From Adenophora triphylla var. japonica (lineage: Eukaryota; Streptophyta; Magnoliopsida; Asterales; Campanulaceae), in assembly GCA_022495995.1 (NCBI GenBank), contig JAFEMH010000524.1, positions 124,001-188,000 on the forward strand: DNA of 64,000 bases, given 5' to 3'. The notes beneath the pieces are model-generated. The model made no database searches. It saw only the letters and a list, made by a program, of their open reading frames with translations, and was not told the DNA's origin. The translations under genes and the position numbers were made by a program. Below are positions 59,171 through 64,000 of the stretch, in pieces; within the stretch, counting starts at the first letter, position 1; every line of letters begins with the position of its first letter.

Positions 59171-60143
59171 AGGCTGGAGTGTAAGCCAATAACATCTCTA
59201 GAAATGTTATTAAGCACTTTTATTACCTACTAGCTGATGAGCTGGAAGTTGTTTTAGTTTGTTAATAAGAGGCAGATTATATCACCCTCTTCTTATTGTT
59301 GTTACAATATTTTATAATAATTGATTTCGGTTTGCAAGTATTCTCTATTTCATCACAAACTGATCTTGTTATATATTTTTTATTTTGTGTGCTGCTCTAA
59401 TAAAATGTAAAATAGATTGGTGATATTTCAATAATTTGTTCGGAATGGCATACAACCAGCTTCAAAAATCAGATTAGCAGGCCTATTTTGGCAATATATC
59501 CAATTGTCCAGCGTCTGTATTGCTCAAACTATTCGCCAACCTAAACTTTTCGGCAAAGAGAACAACTGTTTTCTGCACAGAAAATGTTGGTAATTTCCCT
59601 TGGCAGATTATAAGATCCGGCTCTGTGCCATTCTCTACAAAGGACAGCAGAACAATTATCTCGAAAAGTTACCAAACGCAGCATGAAATCACAATATTAG
59701 AGAAGCAAAATGTATGGCAAGAACTGAGTAGCTTAAAAGAAAAATATAACAGTCATGGCAAACTGAATGACATATTTGTGGAGAGACTCTTACAGTTTCC
59801 TTTCTGGCGTATCTAAAAAAGTGTGACATTTTTAATAAGGAATCTGTCTTGGTACAATTCTATCATAATACAAGTAATGTACAAACAAATGAAGATTTAT
59901 TTTTCAAATGCTTAATGAGTCAACTGCAATACTTATTATGGGACAATTATATTAATTTCATGTAGAGGGATAGCAGTGAAACTCCATGCTAAGAATTATC
60001 AAGAAGCCATCAAGCTTGTAACATATGGCCTCTATGTTATCTCCATTTTTTGGGATGCTTTCTTTAGGGAATATATTTATAAGTAAACAATCTAATAAAT
60101 TCAAATGAATTTCTTTAACTTGTGTACTAAGTCAAAATAATTA
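59171..60143 (+). other. GLP 3' region and broken coding-like fragment, copy 3
   Basis: Corresponds to 11832-12805. The first half of the unidentified fragment is open at 59520-59816 (FANLNFSAKRTTVFCTEN to VERLLQFPFWRI) because one A of a run is missing. It then stops where copy 2 reads on. Confidence 0.4.
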
Positions 60144-60600
60144 CTCCATCCGTCCCAAAATAATGACCAAAATTTTTCAAATATATACTATAGTATCTTA
60201 AAGTCGGTGAAAAGGCCTCAGGGAGTGCCACGTCGTGCATTCTAATAATTCTTTGAATTTTCATGCTTACAAGTGAGATAATCTTTCAAATTATTGTGAC
60301 ACTTTGAATTATACGTATTAGTTGATACATTTCATCGATAAATATATGTAATCAAATGGATAAATATAACAGATTAATATTACCTACAATAGAGAATTCA
60401 AATAATTCTAATTAATGTACTAATACTAACAATATAAAGAATAATTAAGTATATTAAAAATACTTCTATCTTTACTCTATAGAATATATGATTAGTATTA
60501 TAGAAAATATCTTATAGCTAATAGTGGCATGCGAAATAGAAGAGACTCAAAAGTTAAAGAGTCACACATGATAAAAATTTGTGTACTTTGGGATATCCAT
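60144..60600. mobile_element. Stowaway-like MITE relic, copy 3
   Basis: Left end CTCCATCCGTCCC as in copy 1. The uninterrupted interior shows the empty site of the copy 2 MITE near 60455. Right end degraded. Confidence 0.45.
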
Positions 60601-61072
60601 TTGTGGATTAAACACAATTGCTAGATTTTCTTCTCTCTCCAATAAAGCTTCGTCTCTTTTCCTACATGATTTTGTTATTCCTTTTGGTTTTTCATCAAAT
60701 CAATATGAAGAAATTGCTAGCCAAGGTGAAGTTTTTCAAATTTCTTGACAGTGAAAATATTTTCGACTTGATTTGTAGTGGTGGATTTGTGTTATTTGAA
60801 TTGTATTTTGATACTATTTTTGCATTGATTTTTTATATCAGTTTTTCTTTATCTATGATTGTTTCATGGAATCTAATTTAGGACAAGTTACTTCACAATA
60901 TAGAATTCACATGGGTCATACATGTTTGTTCTTCTTCCTTTATTGTTTTATAGCATGAAAAAGATTATGATTTTATTCATTTTTCGAAGGTGATGATGGT
61001 TTTGTTTTAAGGTGGTTGCAAGATTGGTATAATGGTTGACTATTTTCATATTATATGGTATCCATTTGTTAC

Positions 61073-61994
61073 TGTTAGAAAATTATAACGAAAATTCGAA
61101 AAGGCTTTCTTTTTGGAAATAACTGAAAAATAACAAAACCGGGGAAATAAATAAAAAACCGAAAAAACTGAATAAAACCGGGAATGCAGAGAGTCGAGGC
61201 TTGTGTTAGACACAATCTCCGTAAGAAGTAATTGCCCCGCACTGGTGCTAACGGTTACTGATATTCTTCTCGTAAGATGCAACGACTTTAACTGTCGTTA
61301 ATAGGAGCACGCCAAATTAACGACTTTGGCGAACAAATCTAAGTATTTGGAACTTCTTGACTTGAAAGGAATTTTATGCTTCAATATGCTCTACTAGGCT
61401 ATTGGATTTTTGATGACTGAATGAATGAATGAAATTGTCAAACTAGGGGGGGGCTATTTATAGTTAATGAAGAGTTAAGGTGCCTCTTTGGAATAACCAC
61501 TATTGGTACCCGGTGGAATCCCAGCCGTCGGATTAGATCAAATTGTAGGGAGGAGATATGCCGGAGCAACCCTGCCATCCGACCCGCCCATTCGAAGAGG
61601 CGCGGGTCGTGCCTTATCCGATCCATGACTGCTCGAATGGGCACGGACCAAGTTCAGTGAACCTGACCTTCCCATACTGGAGTCCTAATCCAATCGGGCC
61701 TAGGCCCATGCCACCGGCCCACTACCAACGGGATTGGCCAAGTCGAACCACCATCCACACCTAGACTGAACCAAGCCCAAGCCGCCCGAACCGAACCACT
61801 TAGCCTCGGCCTGGACCGCCATCGATCCTATCTTCGTCAAAAGATTAAGGCTCCATAACTCCCAGCGACCGATGCGTATGTGCGAAGTACAAAGTGTGCG
61901 CCTCAAAACGCACATTGCGACCTTCGCAGGCTTGGCGCGTTTCACGATTGTGGTCCAAATTGAGCTATTGTAAAACTGGCACAATTGGGCTACT
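61073..61994 (-). repeat. Copia 3' LTR, distal segment, copy 3
   Basis: Matches 13746-14663; resumes at 63542-63893. Confidence 0.8.
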
Positions 61995-62608
61995 TGATGT
62001 GGTGGATTTTGTATACACTATTTCCCTAATTTTCTAGACATTTTATTATTATTTTGATGTAAGTTAGATTAGTTTTGATGTAATTGGGGCTTTATTTTCC
62101 AGTTGAGCTTTTATTGTAATCCGGGAGTAAAATATTTGTATTTAGTAGTTATTTTTCTGGATGTAATTTTGGTGCTTCAAAGTTATGCTTCGAGCATAAA
62201 AATTAGTAAAGTCAAAAGTCAACCGAAGCATAGGAGAGAGTCAGACTGCAAATTTATGGAAGCTGAGGTACTGTTCTGCGTTATTGAAAAGTTCAGGAAT
62301 GAATGTGAAGAAGTAAAAGACTGCAGAGGCCAAACTGCCAAAGGTTGGAATTTCAGGGATTAAATGAAAAATCAAAGAAGTTGGAAAATTGGGCATTCAC
62401 ATGAAGAGGACAATGCATTGACTAGTGTTGACCAAGGAGGACTTAATTGAGGAGTGGATTTTCGAAACTAAATCTATTCATTTAAGCTAAACAATTAAAG
62501 TTTCCAAAATCAAAGTCAATACATTGACTGACGTGGAAATTGAAGGCGGTTTGACCGAGGCAATTGAAGGCTTGGCATGCGTTGGAATTGAGGAGGATTA
62601 TTATTAGG

Positions 62609-62650
<42 letters not shown>

Positions 62651-63536
62651 TTGTTTCCTTTTCTTTTTAGTTTTCTTATAGGTTTATTATTATTAGTTGG
62701 AACAAGTATAAATACTTGTTTCAACTTCATAATTAGGGAGACTTTTTATTATTTTTCCTAGAGAGATTTTACAGCTTTTATGGAGAACTAAACTCTTTGC
62801 TTCGGATTTGAATTCCGAACCGTTTGTTTAATTCAATTGAGGTATTGATTTCTTTATTTCTGAATCCCTATTCATAGTTTTACTTGTTTTAATTGATAAA
62901 TCGTTTCTAGGGTTTTGAGATTTGATCACCCTCTTTTCCCTTGTAATTGATTTAATGCTAGTTTAATCTTAAGTCTGTGTCAGATTAGGATTTTTCACAA
63001 GTAGCATCTTTGAGATTTATGCACGTGTCGTGGTAAATTAAAAAGGGGGTAAAACTAGGTTTTGATCTATTTGAAAAAGAATAGTGAAATTCTTGATCTT
63101 AATTTCTTAAAGCTTCATCAATCAATATTGTGAATCTAGACTGTGTCAGTTAGGTTTAGGTATTGATTAGGGGAATAGGTGAGTGTGTCACTGCTTATAA
63201 CCATTAATAAGAAAGAAATAGGGATTGAAATATATTCCGGATCAAGTGAATAGGGAGGAAGGGAAAGAAATTGTGCCAATGATATTGAATTGATAAACGG
63301 GGATGGAGACAAATCTGAAGTGCTTCCCGTTAATTGTTTTACAACATAGTTTTCTTAATTTCTGTTTTAGGAATTTAATTAAAATCAAACAAACCCCCCA
63401 ATCTTGTCAAGTGACAATTGTGCAATCGAATAACCGTTCTTCAGTGGATCGACCCTGGACTTGTCCTAGCTGCAGTTTTTGTAGCCGAGTATAGTCTTGG
63501 TAATTAATTTGTAGGCGTGCGACTTTAGACCTATCA
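61995..63536 (+). mobile_element. Solo Athila LTR, copy 3
   Basis: 1542-bp single LTR at the same site as copy 2, flanked by CTACT (61990-61994) and CTTCT (63537-63541). Same 5'-LTR/3'-LTR mosaic as copy 2. A private small rearrangement lies near 62726-62740 (CTTCATAATTAGGGAG). Confidence 0.92.
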
Positions 63537-63541
63537 CTTCT

Positions 63542-63893
63542 CCTTGCATGGTTGGCCCAATGATCCACCTAGGTTGGCCCAAGGAGGAACAACTTGATGC
63601 CTCCTCCTTATTTGCATCCACTTATAAACTTGCTTTATTTTTCATCTCTAAGCAATGTGGGATAACTCTTTCATATCCCATAAACTCTTCATTTTCCCAT
63701 TTCAAGTTACAATCTTTAGCCATTAATTTCTCATTCACCCGGAAATGGTTTTGAGTAAATAAATGTATTTTCTTAATCTACAACAAATGTAGATTATAAT
63801 TTTATAACTTATTTCATTTAACAATAAATGAAACCCATTTGAAAATTGGGTCAAAACTTGGTCAAACCTAGTTTCTAAAACCCATTTCCAACA
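63542..63893 (-). repeat. Copia 3' LTR, proximal segment, copy 3
   Basis: Ends TTCCAACA before the polypurine tract. The Copia body beyond 63906 leaves the window. Confidence 0.85.
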
Positions 63894-64000
63894 ATCCCCC
63901 ACATGAATGACAATTAATGCATGTATGCAGATTCGTCCAAAAGTTCCGGTGAACTAATATTGCATCAGAATAGGTAGCTTATGGCTTTGAACCTTCCCTA

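Larger units (their letters stand above)
52178..64000. repeat. Tandem segmental duplication, copy 3 (cut by window edge)
   Basis: Begins at the same junction as copy 2 and extends to the window end, 11.8 kb into the unit. It shares with copy 2 the solo LTR, the CTTCT flank, the gag stop, the intron CACACACA and the ~50-base leader deletion. It lacks the copy 2 MITE; the CACTA site is not reached. Confidence 0.95.

Overview
This window looks like nuclear DNA of a flowering plant, probably a eudicot. It has a split germin-like gene with canonical GT-AG splice sites, layers of nested LTR retrotransposons (Copia, Athila-like Ty3, Tat-like Ty3), a CACTA transposon, hAT-like and Stowaway-like MITEs, and fragments of plant nuclear genes (ARK-type kinesin, kelch acyl-CoA-binding protein, CRWN/NMCP, probable RPC5/SIN-like). 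There is no bacterial-style gene packing. I cannot name the species.

Layout. Bases 1-4799 are single-copy flank: a wrecked Sirevirus-like Copia element (minus strand), unassigned T-rich DNA, and the distal part of a gag-like ORF. From 4800 to the window end there is one tandem array of a ~23.7 kb unit: copy 1 4800-28536, copy 2 28537-52177, copy 3 52178-64000 (cut by the window edge). Both internal junctions are the same fusion, a Copia LTR joined to the gag-like ORF through a 3-base TTG overlap. In order, each unit holds: a gag-like ORF and LTR of a Tat-like Ty3 element (minus), a broken PF04195-like ORF (minus), a ~2.5 kb upstream region, an intact two-exon germin-like protein (GLP) gene (plus), a relic open-reading fragment, a Stowaway-like relic, and a Copia element (minus) whose 3' LTR contains an Athila-like insertion.

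What distinguishes the copies. Copy 1 keeps the whole Athila element (14664-24161, target duplication CTACT). Its body has lost the reverse transcriptase/integrase region and carries pieces of an ARK kinesin gene and a kelch acyl-CoA-binding protein gene; the latter is itself interrupted by a hAT-like MITE. Copies 2 and 3 hold only a solo LTR at the same site. Copy 2 later gained a 638-bp palindrome-rich MITE (36800-37437) and a 7.27-kb CACTA element (43918-51188) containing inverted telomere-like heptamer arrays and captured gene fragments. Copies 2 and 3 share several derived changes, so they are the closer pair.

Function. The only genes that look intact are the three GLP genes. They encode the same 218-residue secreted cupin, with one silent difference seen. 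All other coding sequence is transposon-derived, captured or broken. The practical outcome is a threefold dosage of one GLP gene, multiplied as a passenger in a retrotransposon-rich tandem duplication.
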